Of a DNA stretch of 49,905 nt, positions 7,883 to 16,762 are shown one piece after another. The position numbers and the translations under genes are program-made. Source of the stretch: Dankookia rubra (GTDB taxonomy: Bacteria; Pseudomonadota; Alphaproteobacteria; Acetobacterales; Acetobacteraceae). The notes beneath the pieces are model-generated. The model made no database searches, was not told the origin of the DNA, and saw only the letters and a program-made list of their open reading frames with translations. The DNA lies in assembly GCF_004355005.1 (NCBI RefSeq), contig NZ_SMSJ01000043.1:1-49905 (forward strand), given 5' to 3'. Within the stretch, counting starts at the first letter, position 1. Every line of letters starts with the position of its first letter.

Positions 7883-8908
7883 ATGCCCTATACCCCGCCG
7901 ACCATGCCCGACGGCACCCCGCCCCGCGTGACCCGCACCCTGACCTCGCCGCGCGCGCTGCAGGCCGCCGGGCTGCTGCCGGCCGCGGCCTTGCCGGGGG
8001 CGGAGGCGGTCGCCGCGCGCTACAGCATAGCCGTGACCCCGGCGGTGGCGGCGCTGATCGACCCGGCGGACCCCGCCGACCCGATCGCCCGGCAGTACAT
8101 CCCCGACGCGGCGGAACTGCTGACCGCGCCGCACGAGCTGGACGACCCGACCGCCGACGGTCCCTTCACCCCGGTGAAGGGCGTGGTCCACCGCTATCCC
8201 GACCGCGCCCTGCTGAAGCCGCTGCTGGCCTGCCCGGTCTATTGCCGCTTCTGCTTCCGGCGGGAGGCGGTGGGCCCGGATGGCGGTCTGCTGACCGAGC
8301 CGGAGCTCGAGGCCGCGCTCGATTGGTTCGCCGCGACCCCCGCGGTGCGGGAGGCGATCCTGACCGGCGGCGACCCGCTGATGCTCTCGCCGCGGCGGCT
8401 GGCGGCGATGCTCGGCCGGCTGGCGGCGCTGCCGCAGATCGAGATCCTCCGCATCCACAGCCGGGTGCCGGTCGCCGCCCCCGGGCTGGTGACGCCGGCG
8501 CTGGCCGCGGCGCTGGAGACGGCCAAGCCGCTGTACCTCTGCGTCCACGCCAACCACGCGCGCGAGTTCACCGCCGAGGCGGCCGGGGCGCTGGCCCGCC
8601 TGGCCCGCGCCGGCGTGGTGCTGCTCGGCCAGAGCGTGCTGCTGCGCGGCGTGAACGACAGCGCCGAGGCGCTGGAGGCGCTGTTCCGCGCCATGCTGCG
8701 GGCGCGCGTCAAGCCCTACTACCTGCACCAGCTCGATCCCGCCCCCGGCACCGCCCGCTTCGCCGTGCCGGTCGAGGAAGGCCGCGCCCTGCTGCGTGCC
8801 CTGCGCGGCCGGGTCACCGGCCTGGCCTGGCCGACCTATGTGCAGGAACGGCCGGCCGGCGGCGGCAAGGTGCCGCTCGGGCCGGAATGGGACGCGAAGG
8901 CGGGGTAG
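7883..8908 (+). CDS. epmB: EF-P beta-lysylation protein EpmB (lysine 2,3-aminomutase family)
   Basis: Encodes 341 residues of a radical-SAM, PLP-dependent aminomutase. The cluster motif C-x3-C-x2-C is Cys117, Cys121 and Cys124 in CPVYCRFCF. EAILTGGDPLML follows as the SAM-binding GGD block, and KPYYLHQLDPAPGT near residue 277 is family-typical. The length fits EpmB/YjeK (about 340) rather than the longer catabolic KamA (over 410). It supplies (R)-beta-lysine to EpmA. An alternative start at 7904 would drop seven residues. The divergent pairing with epmA strengthens the assignment. Confidence 0.92.
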   Translation: MPYTPPTMPDGTPPRVTRTLTSPRALQAAGLLPAAALPGAEAVAARYSIAVTPAVAALIDPADPADPIARQYIPDAAELLTAPHELDDPTADGPFTPVKGVVHRYPDRALLKPLLACPVYCRFCFRREAVGPDGGLLTEPELEAALDWFAATPAVREAILTGGDPLMLSPRRLAAMLGRLAALPQIEILRIHSRVPVAAPGLVTPALAAALETAKPLYLCVHANHAREFTAEAAGALARLARAGVVLLGQSVLLRGVNDSAEALEALFRAMLRARVKPYYLHQLDPAPGTARFAVPVEEGRALLRALRGRVTGLAWPTYVQERPAGGGKVPLGPEWDAKAG

Positions 8909-8969
8909 CGTCAGCGGGGCCCAGCGCAGCTTCGCGCCTCCGGCCGTCCGGGCCCTGCCGCAACCCGCG

Positions 8970-9191
8970 CTATCCCAGGGTATCGACGAAGCGCAGCGGC
9001 GGGATGTCGTTGCGCCGCTCGCGCGCCATCTGCTGCCGCGCCTCGATGTCGCGCAGCGCGGTGCAGGTCAGCCCCATGGCGCCGAGGACCAGGGCGGCGG
9101 AGGCCTGCGCCTCCGCCGCCAGCCCGGCGCCGGCCAGGGCGCCGGCGGCCAGCCAGAACAGGGCGATGGCGCGGTCGGAAACATTCTGCAT
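8970..9191 (-). CDS. Small membrane protein, unknown
   Basis: Encodes 73 residues beginning MQNVSDRAIALFWLAAG. Two hydrophobic segments, about residues 8-28 and 30-45 (ASAALVLGAMGLTCTAL), are followed by a charged tail RDIEARQQMARERRNDIPPLRF. The topology is a two-helix hairpin with a basic cytoplasmic tail. No family is recognised. It is flanked by the convergent epmB and by the divergent SDR gene 97 bases away. Small size and the absence of a ribosome binding site of note keep confidence moderate. Confidence 0.6.
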   Translation of the reverse strand: MQNVSDRAIALFWLAAGALAGAGLAAEAQASAALVLGAMGLTCTALRDIEARQQMARERRNDIPPLRFVDTLG

Positions 9192-9288
9192 GCGGGCAGA
9201 CCAGCATGCCGGCGGGCGGGTGTCCACCGGTTGTGCGGCCGGCCGATTTGCCATAGCTGCGCCGCCTGACCGCAGGCGGGAGACGGAG

Positions 9289-10065
9289 ATGGACAAGGTT
9301 GCCCTGGTGACCGGCGCCGGGCGCGGCATCGGCCTGGCCACCGCGCGGCGCTTTCTCGCCGAGGGCTGGCGCGTGGCGCTGCTCGACATCGACGCGGCGC
9401 TGCTGGAGGCGGCGGTGGCGGGGCTTGCCCTGCCCGACCGCACCCTGGCGCTGGCCTGCGACGTGGCCGATGCCGCCGCCGTCTCCGCCGCCCTGCGGCG
9501 CGCCGCGGCGCGCTTCGGCCGGCTGGATGCGCTGGTGAACAATGCCGGCACCGCGGTGTTCAAGCCGCTGCTGGAGACGACGCCGGAGGAGTGGAACCGC
9601 GTGCTGGCGGTGAACCTGACCGGGCCCTTCCTGACGACCCAGGCGGCGGCGCCGGTCATGGCGGAGGGCGGCGGCGGCGCGGTGGTGAACGTCACCTCGA
9701 TCTCCGGCCTGCGCGCCTCCACCCTGCGGGTCGCCTACGGCACCAGCAAGGCGGCGCTGGCGCACCTGACGAAGCAGCAGGCGGTGGAGCTGGCGGCGCT
9801 CGGCATCCGGGTGAACGCGGTGGCGCCGGGGCCGGTCGAGACGGCGATGGCCAAGGCGGTGCACACGCCGGAGATCCGCCGCGACTACCACGACGCCATC
9901 CCGCTGGCGCGCTACGGGCTGGAGGAGGAGCTGGCCGAGGCGATCTTCTTTCTCTGCTCCGACCGCGCCAGCTACCTGACGGGGCAGGAGATCGCGGTGG
10001 ATGGCGGCTTCGACGCGGCGGGGATCGGCTTGCCGACGCTGCGGCAGGCGAGACGGAACCGGTAG
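9289..10065 (+). CDS. SDR-family oxidoreductase
   Basis: Encodes 258 residues of a classical short-chain dehydrogenase/reductase. It has the TGAGRGIG cofactor motif at 8-15, NNAG at 84-87 and the catalytic set Ser137, Tyr150 and Lys154 (YGTSK). The C-terminal YLTGQEIAVDGG is typical of FabG-like members. Asp33 after the second strand (ALLDID) suggests NAD(H) preference. The substrate is not predictable. The start is ATG at 9289 with GGAG just upstream. A two-armed hairpin element follows the stop directly. Confidence 0.92.
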   Translation: MDKVALVTGAGRGIGLATARRFLAEGWRVALLDIDAALLEAAVAGLALPDRTLALACDVADAAAVSAALRRAAARFGRLDALVNNAGTAVFKPLLETTPEEWNRVLAVNLTGPFLTTQAAAPVMAEGGGGAVVNVTSISGLRASTLRVAYGTSKAALAHLTKQQAVELAALGIRVNAVAPGPVETAMAKAVHTPEIRRDYHDAIPLARYGLEEELAEAIFFLCSDRASYLTGQEIAVDGGFDAAGIGLPTLRQARRNR

Positions 10066-10202
10066 GGAAGATCGGGGAGGGAAAAGCATTCCCTCCCCGA
10101 ACCCCACCCTTCCTTCTTGTGGGCTTGGCGTCCGCCGCGCGACGCGTGCCGACCCGGAGAAATAGATGAGGGGTCCGGGGAGAATACCTTCTCCCCGGCC
10201 TT
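10066..10202. repeat. Gene-end hairpin element, copy A (two facing arms)
   Basis: This element fills the space between two convergent genes. The left arm has a 10-bp stem (10073-10082 with 10090-10099) followed by a C-rich tail ACCCCACCCTTCCTT. The right arm reads on the minus strand with a perfect 10-bp stem (10175-10184 with 10189-10198) and a four-base loop. Between the arms is a GGC-TCCGCCGCGCG centre. Near-copies occur at 18,533-18,669 and, as a single arm, at 27,958-28,045; diverged ones lie at 16,763 and 41,494. It probably acts as a bidirectional transcript end. Confidence 0.75.
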
Positions 10203-11243
10203 CTACCGCATCGGCGGCGCGATCATCAGCCCGCCGCGGCTCCACAGCTCGTTCAGCCCGCGGTCCAGCTTCACCGCGCTGTGCTTGCCCAGGTGCCGGT
10301 CGTAGATCTCGCCGTAATTCCCCACCGCCTTGATGGCGTTCAGCATCCAGGCGCGGTCCAGCCCGACGCCAGGGCCGAGGTCGCCGGTCCTGCCCAGCAG
10401 CCGCTGCACCGCCGGGCTCGGGCTCTCGGCCAGCATGGCATCGGCATTGGCGCTGGTGATGCCGAGCTCCTCCGCCTCCACCAGGCCGAACATGACGTAG
10501 CGCACGATGTCGAACCACTGGTCGTCGCCCTGTTTGACCGATGGCGCATAGGGCTCCTTGCTGATGCGGTCGGGCAGCAGCACATGCGCGGCGCGGTCGG
10601 GAAAGCCGGCGAGGATGGCGGCGAGCTGGCTGGCATCGCCGGTGTAGCTGTCGCAGCGGTTGGCCTCGTAGGCGCGGCGGGCCTCGTCCTTGTCGGCGAA
10701 GATCACCGGGGTGAAGCGCAACGCCTGCGCCCGCGACCAGTCCGACAGGTTCAGCTCGTGCGTGCTGGCGGAAACGAAGCAGATGCTGGCGCCGTCGAGC
10801 TGCTTCGCCGCGGTGATGCCGCTGTTGGCGCGCACCAGGAAGCCCTGGCCGTCGTAGAAATTCGGCGCGGTGAAATTCAGCCCGAGCGTCGCGTCGCGCA
10901 TGAAGGTCCAGGTGGTAGTGCGGGTCAGCACCTCGACCTGCCCGGTCACCACGGCGGGGAAGCGGTTCTGCCCGGTCAGGTGCTGCCAGACCAGCTTCCT
11001 CGGATCGCCGAGCGCCGCGGCGGCGATGGCACGGCAGACATCGGCATCCATGCCCTGCCATTCGCCGCGGCTGTCGGGCGCGCTCCAGGCCGGGTCGCCG
11101 GTGGAGATGCCGCAGGACAGCGCGCCGCGCGCCCGCACCGCCGAGAGGGTCGGGCCGGGCGGCGCCGCGGTCTGCGCCGCGGCCCCCGTCACGCCCCCGG
11201 CGGCCAGCAGCAGGCCGAGCACCCTTGCCATGGATTTCAGCAT
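10203..11243 (-). CDS. AapJ-type amino-acid binding protein, coupled to the TRAP permease gene
   Basis: Encodes 346 residues with a signal peptide (residues 1-24, ending GAAAQ). It matches the AapJ/BztA class of general L-amino-acid ABC binding proteins: LSAVRARGALSCGIS, GMDADVCRAIAAAALGD, LTRTTTWTFMRDATLGLNF and the C-terminal LWSRGGLMIAPP. No Aap/Bzt permease or ATPase gene is nearby. Its ATG lies inside the last codons of the upstream TRAP permease gene, a 7-base overlap, with GGAAGGAAG upstream, so it is probably translated from the TRAP transcript. A second, orphan paralogue lies at 16,919-17,944. Confidence 0.9.
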   Translation of the reverse strand: MLKSMARVLGLLLAAGGVTGAAAQTAAPPGPTLSAVRARGALSCGISTGDPAWSAPDSRGEWQGMDADVCRAIAAAALGDPRKLVWQHLTGQNRFPAVVTGQVEVLTRTTTWTFMRDATLGLNFTAPNFYDGQGFLVRANSGITAAKQLDGASICFVSASTHELNLSDWSRAQALRFTPVIFADKDEARRAYEANRCDSYTGDASQLAAILAGFPDRAAHVLLPDRISKEPYAPSVKQGDDQWFDIVRYVMFGLVEAEELGITSANADAMLAESPSPAVQRLLGRTGDLGPGVGLDRAWMLNAIKAVGNYGEIYDRHLGKHSAVKLDRGLNELWSRGGLMIAPPMR

Positions 11244-13150
11244 CGCGATCTTCCTTCCAGCGGACGGGCCAGTTGCAGCGCGGCCAGCCCGCCGAGCGCC
11301 CCGGCGGCGACCGCCAGCCGCAGCAGGTCCGGGATGCCGTGCCAGAAAGCGGCCGCCGCCCCGGCGAGCCCCAGCGCCAGGCGCAGCACCGGCCCGATGG
11401 GCCGCAGCAGGAAGCCGGCATAGGCGGCGCAGAGTGCGGTCAGCGCCACCACCTGGATGGCGGTCGCCACCAGGATCGCGCCCGGCCCGCCGCGCAGCAT
11501 GATCCCGGGGTCGTACAGGAAGGCGAAGCCCACGGTGAAGCCGGCGATGCCGAGCCGGGTCGCATGGACGCTGGTCAGCAGCGGCGAGGCCCGGGCGATC
11601 GCCGCCGCGGCGAAGGCCGCCGCCGCCACGGGCGGCGAGGCATCCGCCAGCACCGCGAAGTAGAAGATGAAGAGATGCGCCGGCAGCACCAGCTCCTGCG
11701 GCGGCACGCCGAGCGCCACGCTGCCGAGGTCGAGGATCTGCGGCACGCCGATGGCCGCGGCGATGATGTAGGAGGGCGTCGTCGGCAGCCCCATCCCCAG
11801 CACCAGCACGGTCAGCGCCAGCAGCACCAGCAGCACCGGGAAGCTGCCGCCGGCCAGGTCCTTGATGATGCCGCCGAGCGCCACGACCATCCCCGTCGCG
11901 GTCAGCGCCGAGACGACGATGCCGGCCCCGGCGATGGAGACCGCCAGCGGCGCCATGGTCTGGCCGGCATTGGCCAGGCTCTCCAGCACCTGCCGCCAGC
12001 CCATCCGGGTGCGGCGGCGCAGCGCGGCCACGGCGACCATGGCGATGGTGGCGCAAAAGGCGGCGTAGTTGCCGGACCAGCGGTCCATCATCAGCCAGAC
12101 CAGCAGGGCGACCGGGACGACGAGGTGCGCGTCCTGCGCCACCTCGCGCCAGGGCGGGATGTCAACCGCCGCCATCGGCGCCATGCCGGCCTTCTTCGCC
12201 TCGACATGCACCCCGACCAGGATGGCGAAGTAGTAGAGGACGGCGCCGATCGCCGCGGCGACGACGATCTGCGCATAGGGGATGTTGGTGACCTCGGCCA
12301 TCACGAAGGCCGCGGCGCCCATCACCGGGGGCATCAGGGCGCCGCCGACGCTGGCCGCGCTCTCGATCCCGCCGGCGACCGCCGGCTTGTAGCCGATGCG
12401 GACCATCAGCGGGATGGTCATGGCGCCGGTCGTGATGACGTTGGAGACGGAGGACCCGCTCATCGTCCCGAACAGGCCGGAGGTGATGACGGCGACCTTG
12501 GCCGGCCCGCCGGTGAAGCGCCCGGCCGCGGCGGCGCCGAGGTTGCTGAACAGCCGCCCCGTGCCGCTGCCCTGCATGAAGCTGCCGAAGACGATGAAGA
12601 CCGCGATGGTGGTGGCGACGATGCCGGTCAGCGGCCCGTAGACCCCGCCCGCGGTCGGCACCAGCCAGGAGGCCTCAAGGATCTCGGCCGGGGTGAAGGG
12701 GCGGCTGTTCAGCACGCCGGGGATCAGCCAGCCCCACTGCATGTAGGCGAGGCTGATGATGATCATCCAGGCCAGCCCGACCTCGACCGCGCGCCGCGTC
12801 GCCTCCAGCAGCGTCACGATCGCCAGCACCGCGAGCGCCATCATCAGCGGCGAGAAGGGGTCGACGTATTCCATGCGGTCCGAGACCAAGTCCCAGTTCC
12901 ACATCACCCAGGCATGCGGCGCCGCGGCCGCCGCGGCCCAGAGCCAGTCCGGCAGGCTCGGGCGCGATCGCGGGGAGGATTTGCGGGCGGGGTACAGCAG
13001 GAAGAGCGGCGGCACGAAGACCAGCAGGTGGAAGCCGCGCATGGTGATCGGCTCGGGGAAGCCGAAGCCGCCGAAATAGAGATGGATGGCCGAGGCGGCG
13101 GCCAGCCAGAGCGTCAGGGCAAGCTTGAGCGGCACGGCCAGGTCGCGCAT
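11237..13150 (-). CDS. TRAP transporter permease, fused 4TM/12TM (DctQM-like)
   Basis: Encodes 637 residues, the length of the fused small and large TRAP membrane subunits used with TAXI binding proteins. The N-terminal four-helix part spans about residues 1-150. The large subunit has the hallmark blocks FGTMSGSSVSNVITTGAMTIPLM, SAASVGGALMPPVMGAAAFVMAE and MGLPTTPSYIIAAA. It is a secondary transporter driven by an ion gradient, probably for organic or amino acids. It follows the TAXI gene by 78 bases and overlaps the AapJ-type gene by seven. Confidence 0.94.
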   Translation of the reverse strand: MRDLAVPLKLALTLWLAAASAIHLYFGGFGFPEPITMRGFHLLVFVPPLFLLYPARKSSPRSRPSLPDWLWAAAAAAPHAWVMWNWDLVSDRMEYVDPFSPLMMALAVLAIVTLLEATRRAVEVGLAWMIIISLAYMQWGWLIPGVLNSRPFTPAEILEASWLVPTAGGVYGPLTGIVATTIAVFIVFGSFMQGSGTGRLFSNLGAAAAGRFTGGPAKVAVITSGLFGTMSGSSVSNVITTGAMTIPLMVRIGYKPAVAGGIESAASVGGALMPPVMGAAAFVMAEVTNIPYAQIVVAAAIGAVLYYFAILVGVHVEAKKAGMAPMAAVDIPPWREVAQDAHLVVPVALLVWLMMDRWSGNYAAFCATIAMVAVAALRRRTRMGWRQVLESLANAGQTMAPLAVSIAGAGIVVSALTATGMVVALGGIIKDLAGGSFPVLLVLLALTVLVLGMGLPTTPSYIIAAAIGVPQILDLGSVALGVPPQELVLPAHLFIFYFAVLADASPPVAAAAFAAAAIARASPLLTSVHATRLGIAGFTVGFAFLYDPGIMLRGGPGAILVATAIQVVALTALCAAYAGFLLRPIGPVLRLALGLAGAAAAFWHGIPDLLRLAVAAGALGGLAALQLARPLEGRSRC

Positions 13151-13228
13151 GGGAAGTCCTAGACAGGGTCGCGGGGGCCGTGTGTTCCTCCCGCGCGACG
13201 GGGCGGCGACGGGCCGCCCCCGCGCGCG

Positions 13229-14215
13229 TCAGGCCGGCATCGCCCCGGCCTCGCGGAAGGCCCTGGCCGCGCCGGGATGCAGCGGCAGGCCCTGGTACTT
13301 CCACGAGGTCGCCGGGTCCCAGGCGCCCATGCTGGCATGGATGTTCACCAGACGCTGGCCCTTGTTGCGGATCAGCGTCCGGGTGACCTTGTAGGCCACG
13401 TCGTCGGCCAGGCTTTCATGCACCAGGATGACGCTGTCCATGGTGGTGACGGGCACGTCGCCGGACTGCAGCGCCGGATAGGTCGCGGCCGGCAGCACGC
13501 CCTGGGCATAGGCGTAGGCGTCGATCAGGTGCTTCCGCACGTCCTCGGGGAAGGCCACCAGCCTGCCGCCGCGGCGGCCCTGGGCGATCTCGGTGAAGAT
13601 CGCCGCCGGCCGCGCCAGCGCGGCATAAAGGTAGTCCACCTGCCCGTCGGTATAGGCGGCGCCGATGTCGGCATAGCTGCCGTTGAGGTAGGTGCCGCCC
13701 TCGGCGCGGATGCGCTCCGGGCTGGTGCCGTAGAACTTCAGGATGCGCTGCAGCGTCATCTCGTCGGTCGAGGAGCGCTGCGGGCAGGCGATCTTCAGCC
13801 CCTTCATGGTCAGGATGGACTTCATGTCCTCCGGCCCCGCGTCGGCCCGGCGCAGCAGGTGGTGCTCGGTCGGCGAATAGCCGCTGCCGAGGCAACGCAG
13901 CGCCGCATGGGCTTCCTTGTAGGGGTCCTCGCCGCGGCGGGCGGAGGCGGCGAAGGCGTCGATCCCCCAGCCCATCGGCGAGGTGTTGCGGTTGACCCGG
14001 GTGGCATTGGCCAGGCCGCCGCCGGGGACGACGCGGATCTGGATGTCCGGGTTCTCGTCCTTGATGAGCGAGGAAAGGCCGGCCGCCATGGTGTACCAGC
14101 CGCCGCCGACCGAGCCCGCGACCCATTCGAGGCTCTGCTGCGCCGCGGCGGTGCGGATGAAGGGGGCGGCGAGCATGCCGCCGGCGAGGACGCGCCGCGT
14201 CCAGAGGAGGCTCAT
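13229..14215 (-). CDS. TAXI-family TRAP substrate-binding protein
   Basis: Encodes 328 residues with an N-terminal export signal (MSLLWTRRVLAGGMLAAPFIRTAAAQQ; the paired Arg could allow Tat export). The mature start QSLEWVAGSVGGGWYTMAAGLSSLIKDE is the TAXI hallmark region that binds the substrate. GGGLANATRVNRNTSPMGWG and DYLYAALARPAAIFTEI follow. The ligand is not predictable; TAXI members bind glutamate or other carboxylates. GGGAGA lies upstream of the ATG. It is the first gene of a TAXI - permease - AapJ-like group. Confidence 0.92.
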   Translation of the reverse strand: MSLLWTRRVLAGGMLAAPFIRTAAAQQSLEWVAGSVGGGWYTMAAGLSSLIKDENPDIQIRVVPGGGLANATRVNRNTSPMGWGIDAFAASARRGEDPYKEAHAALRCLGSGYSPTEHHLLRRADAGPEDMKSILTMKGLKIACPQRSSTDEMTLQRILKFYGTSPERIRAEGGTYLNGSYADIGAAYTDGQVDYLYAALARPAAIFTEIAQGRRGGRLVAFPEDVRKHLIDAYAYAQGVLPAATYPALQSGDVPVTTMDSVILVHESLADDVAYKVTRTLIRNKGQRLVNIHASMGAWDPATSWKYQGLPLHPGAARAFREAGAMPA

Positions 14216-14354
14216 CGGCCAGATTCTCCCGGGTTGCGCGGGGGATATTGCGGTGCCGCGCGCCCGGCGGCAACCGGGGGCGGGGCAAGGCCGCCCCGGC
14301 CCTCGGCGCGCCGGCCATGCACGCCCCCGGCTTTCCGCCCGGTGCGATCGCAGG

Positions 14355-15422
14355 CTAGCGGAAGGCCCGCATGATCCGGCCCCAATCCTCGATCGCCGCC
14401 TCCTGGCCAGGGACGATCTGCACGGTGAATTCGGTGTAGCCGGCATCGCGCAGGTCGCCGATGCGGCGCTTCAGCTCGGCCTCGGTCGCGGTGAAGCTGC
14501 TGATGCGGATCATCTCCCCGGTGACGAAGGGCCGCTCCTCCGGCTTGACGAACATCAGGTGGCCGCGGTGGTTCTCGAGCCAGGGGGCGTCCTTCGGCTC
14601 GAAGCCCCGGGCCAGCGCCACGTAGCCCTCGACCGCGGCGCGGCAGCTTTCCGGCACCGGCGAGATGTTGGGCAGGCCGGACAGCACCTCGTCCGCCGCG
14701 CGGTGCAGCAGCACCGCGGCGCGCGGGCCGGCCTGGGCGACGGCGCGTTCGCTGTCATGGGGCTCGCCGTCCTGCAGCACGCAGCCGAGCACGAAGGCGG
14801 TGGCCTCGAGCGGCGCCGCCTGGCCGGCGGCCTCCCAGGCCGCGCGCATCTCGCCCAGCATGGCGACGGCGGCGGGCACGTCGGAGAAGAAGTTGATCCA
14901 GCCGGCGCCGAGCCGCGCGGTCAGCGCCCGGGCCCGCGGCCCGGCCGCGGCCAGGTGCAGCCGCATCGGCGTCTGCGTGTCGATCAGGCCGAGCTCGGGG
15001 TTCAGCAGCCGGATCTTCCGCCGCTCGCCCTCGACCTGCGTTTCCACGGTCTCTCCGCGCAGCAGCGCCAGCATCACCCGGATGTATTCCGAAAAATCCT
15101 TCAGCGGCATGGCGCCGAGCCCCATCGCCCGGCGCCCGGTGAAGCCGGTGCCGAGGCCCATGTCGACCCGCCCCGGGGCCAGCTTGTTCAGCGTGGCGAA
15201 GGCATTGGCGGTGACGGCCGCGATGCGGTTGGAGGGGATCAGCACCCCCGTGCCGAGCCGGATGCGGCTGGTCTTCATCGCCGCCGCGCCCATGGCGACG
15301 AAGCAATCGGCCGAGAGCATCTGGGTGTCGTAGAACCAAGCGGTGCGGAAGCCGAGCGCCTCGGCGCGTTCCGCGACGCGCCAGCTCTCGGCATCCGTCG
15401 GCATGGCGATCCCGAATTCCAT
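14355..15422 (-). CDS. LLM-class flavin-dependent oxidoreductase (5,10-methylene-H4MPT reductase-like)
   Basis: Encodes 355 residues of the bacterial luciferase-like TIM-barrel superfamily. The N-terminus MEFGIAMPTDAESWRVAERAEALGF is typical. RIRLGTGVLIPSNRIAAVTANAFATLNKLAPGRVDMGLGTGF contains the cofactor-adjacent family motif (LAPGR-DxGLG). The cofactor could be FMN or F420; the sequence alone does not decide. It is divergent from the AEC transporter gene and 139 bases upstream of the TAXI gene on the same strand, so a metabolic link to the transported compound is possible but unproven. Confidence 0.9.
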   Translation of the reverse strand: MEFGIAMPTDAESWRVAERAEALGFRTAWFYDTQMLSADCFVAMGAAAMKTSRIRLGTGVLIPSNRIAAVTANAFATLNKLAPGRVDMGLGTGFTGRRAMGLGAMPLKDFSEYIRVMLALLRGETVETQVEGERRKIRLLNPELGLIDTQTPMRLHLAAAGPRARALTARLGAGWINFFSDVPAAVAMLGEMRAAWEAAGQAAPLEATAFVLGCVLQDGEPHDSERAVAQAGPRAAVLLHRAADEVLSGLPNISPVPESCRAAVEGYVALARGFEPKDAPWLENHRGHLMFVKPEERPFVTGEMIRISSFTATEAELKRRIGDLRDAGYTEFTVQIVPGQEAAIEDWGRIMRAFR

Positions 15423-15512
15423 GGCTTTCCCTCCGCTCCCTGCCGGCAGCCAAGCCCGCCCCGGCCGCGCGCGCAAGCTGGCGCTGCCGCTGGCGCGCGC
15501 TATGGTGGCGGC

Positions 15513-16451
15513 GTGCTCGGGTTCCTCTCGCTCTGCCTGCCGATCTTCGCCGTGGTCGGCCTGGGCTGGGCCGCCGTGCGGCGCGGCACCGTCGCGCCGG
15601 CGGTCACCGACGCGGTCGGCACCTTCGCCTTCAGCTTCGCCCTGCCCGCCATGCTGCTGCGGCTGATGGCCGCCCAGCCCCTGGCGGAAAGCTTCGAGCC
15701 GCGCTTCTTCGGCGGCTACCTCGGCGCCTGCCTGCTGGTCTTCTTCGGCACCATGGCCGGGGCCATGCTGCTGGCGAAGCGCCGGCGCGGCCAGGCCGCA
15801 GCCATCGCCGCCTCGGCCGCCATGGGCAATGTCGGCTATCTCGGCCCGCCCTTGCTGCTGCCGCTGCTCGGCGAGCGCGGCGCCGGCCCGGTCGCCATGG
15901 CCATCATGTCGGAGGTCGCCATCGTCATCGCCCTCGGCAGCGTGCTGATGGCGCCGATGGGGGAACGCGGGGTGCTCGGCCGGGTGCTGCGGTCGCTGCT
16001 GCTGAACCCGGTGCTGCTGTCGATCTCGGGCGGCGCGGCGCTCGGCGCGCTCGGCCTCCCCATCCCCGGCCCGGTGGAGCGGTTCCTCGCCTTCCTCGGC
16101 GCGGCGGCCGGCCCGACCGCGCTCTTCGCGCTCGGCGGCACGCTCGGGCGGCTCAGCCTCGACCGCCGGCTGGTGCTGGCGGCGGGGGCGGCGACGGCGG
16201 GCAAGCTGGTGGCCTACCCGCTGCTGGCCTGGCTGCTGCTCGGGCCGCTGCTGGAGCTCGAGCTGTTCTGGGTCCAGGCCGGGGTGATGCTGGCGGCGAT
16301 GCCGACCGCGACCAATGCCTTCGTCCTGGCGCAGCGCTTCCATACGGGGGCGGAGTCGGTTTCGGCGGTGGTGTTGTTGTCGACCGTCATCGCCTTCCTC
16401 GCCTTCCCGCTGACCGCCTGGCTGCTGGCCGGGCCGGTGCCGCTGCCGTAA
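15513..16451 (+). CDS. AEC-family (auxin efflux carrier-like) transporter
   Basis: Encodes about 312 residues with ten hydrophobic segments in the AEC pattern. It begins LGFLSLCLPIFAVVGLGWAAVRRG, includes AASAAMGNVGYLGPPLLLPLLG with the conserved NxGxxG/P break, and ends with MLAAMPTATNAFVLAQRF. Characterised relatives move malonate or other carboxylates. No ATG fits; the GTG at 15,513 gives the standard N-terminus. It is divergent from the luciferase-like gene across 90 bases. Confidence 0.9.
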   Translation: MLGFLSLCLPIFAVVGLGWAAVRRGTVAPAVTDAVGTFAFSFALPAMLLRLMAAQPLAESFEPRFFGGYLGACLLVFFGTMAGAMLLAKRRRGQAAAIAASAAMGNVGYLGPPLLLPLLGERGAGPVAMAIMSEVAIVIALGSVLMAPMGERGVLGRVLRSLLLNPVLLSISGGAALGALGLPIPGPVERFLAFLGAAAGPTALFALGGTLGRLSLDRRLVLAAGAATAGKLVAYPLLAWLLLGPLLELELFWVQAGVMLAAMPTATNAFVLAQRFHTGAESVSAVVLLSTVIAFLAFPLTAWLLAGPVPLP

Positions 16452-16528
16452 CGGCCCGCGGCCGGGGCACCCGGTCGCTGCTCCGTCACTTGCGCAGCCC
16501 CCCTGGCGATCTGTAGGGCAGGAGGTGC

Positions 16529-16762
16529 ATGACCCGCGGCACTGCGATCCTGGCGGCCATCATGGCCGCGACCCCGCTGCTCGGCGGCTGCGCCGGGCCC
16601 TACCCGGCCGCCGCCAGCGCCGGCGACCACATGCCCTATTTCAGCCCGGCGCCGCGGGTGCGGGAGCCATCCTCGGCCCGCCCCGCCTGGCTGTCGCCCC
16701 CGACGCCGAACCCGGAGCGGCTGCGGGTGCCGGATGACGGGTTCCACGACCAGCTGGGATAG
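16529..16762 (+). CDS. Small lipoprotein, unknown
   Basis: Encodes 77 residues with a lipoprotein signal; the lipobox LGGC places the lipid-modified cysteine at position 21. The mature 57 residues are Pro-rich with no recognised domain (DHMPYFSPAPRVREPSSARPAWLSPPTPNPERLRVPDD). GGCAGGAGGTGC just before the ATG is a strong ribosome binding site, and TTGCGC-N16-TGTAGG upstream is a possible promoter. It ends at a hairpin element that separates it from a convergent aapJ-like gene. Confidence 0.75.
   Translation: MTRGTAILAAIMAATPLLGGCAGPYPAAASAGDHMPYFSPAPRVREPSSARPAWLSPPTPNPERLRVPDDGFHDQLG

Noticed and set aside
5996-8908. A 970-codon plus-strand open frame read as one protein
   Set aside because: Only its last third (epmB, from 7,883) resembles a protein. 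The rest is Arg/Gly/Pro-rich and runs over fkbM, the DUF2171-like gene and, antisense, epmA; this is a GC-rich shadow frame.
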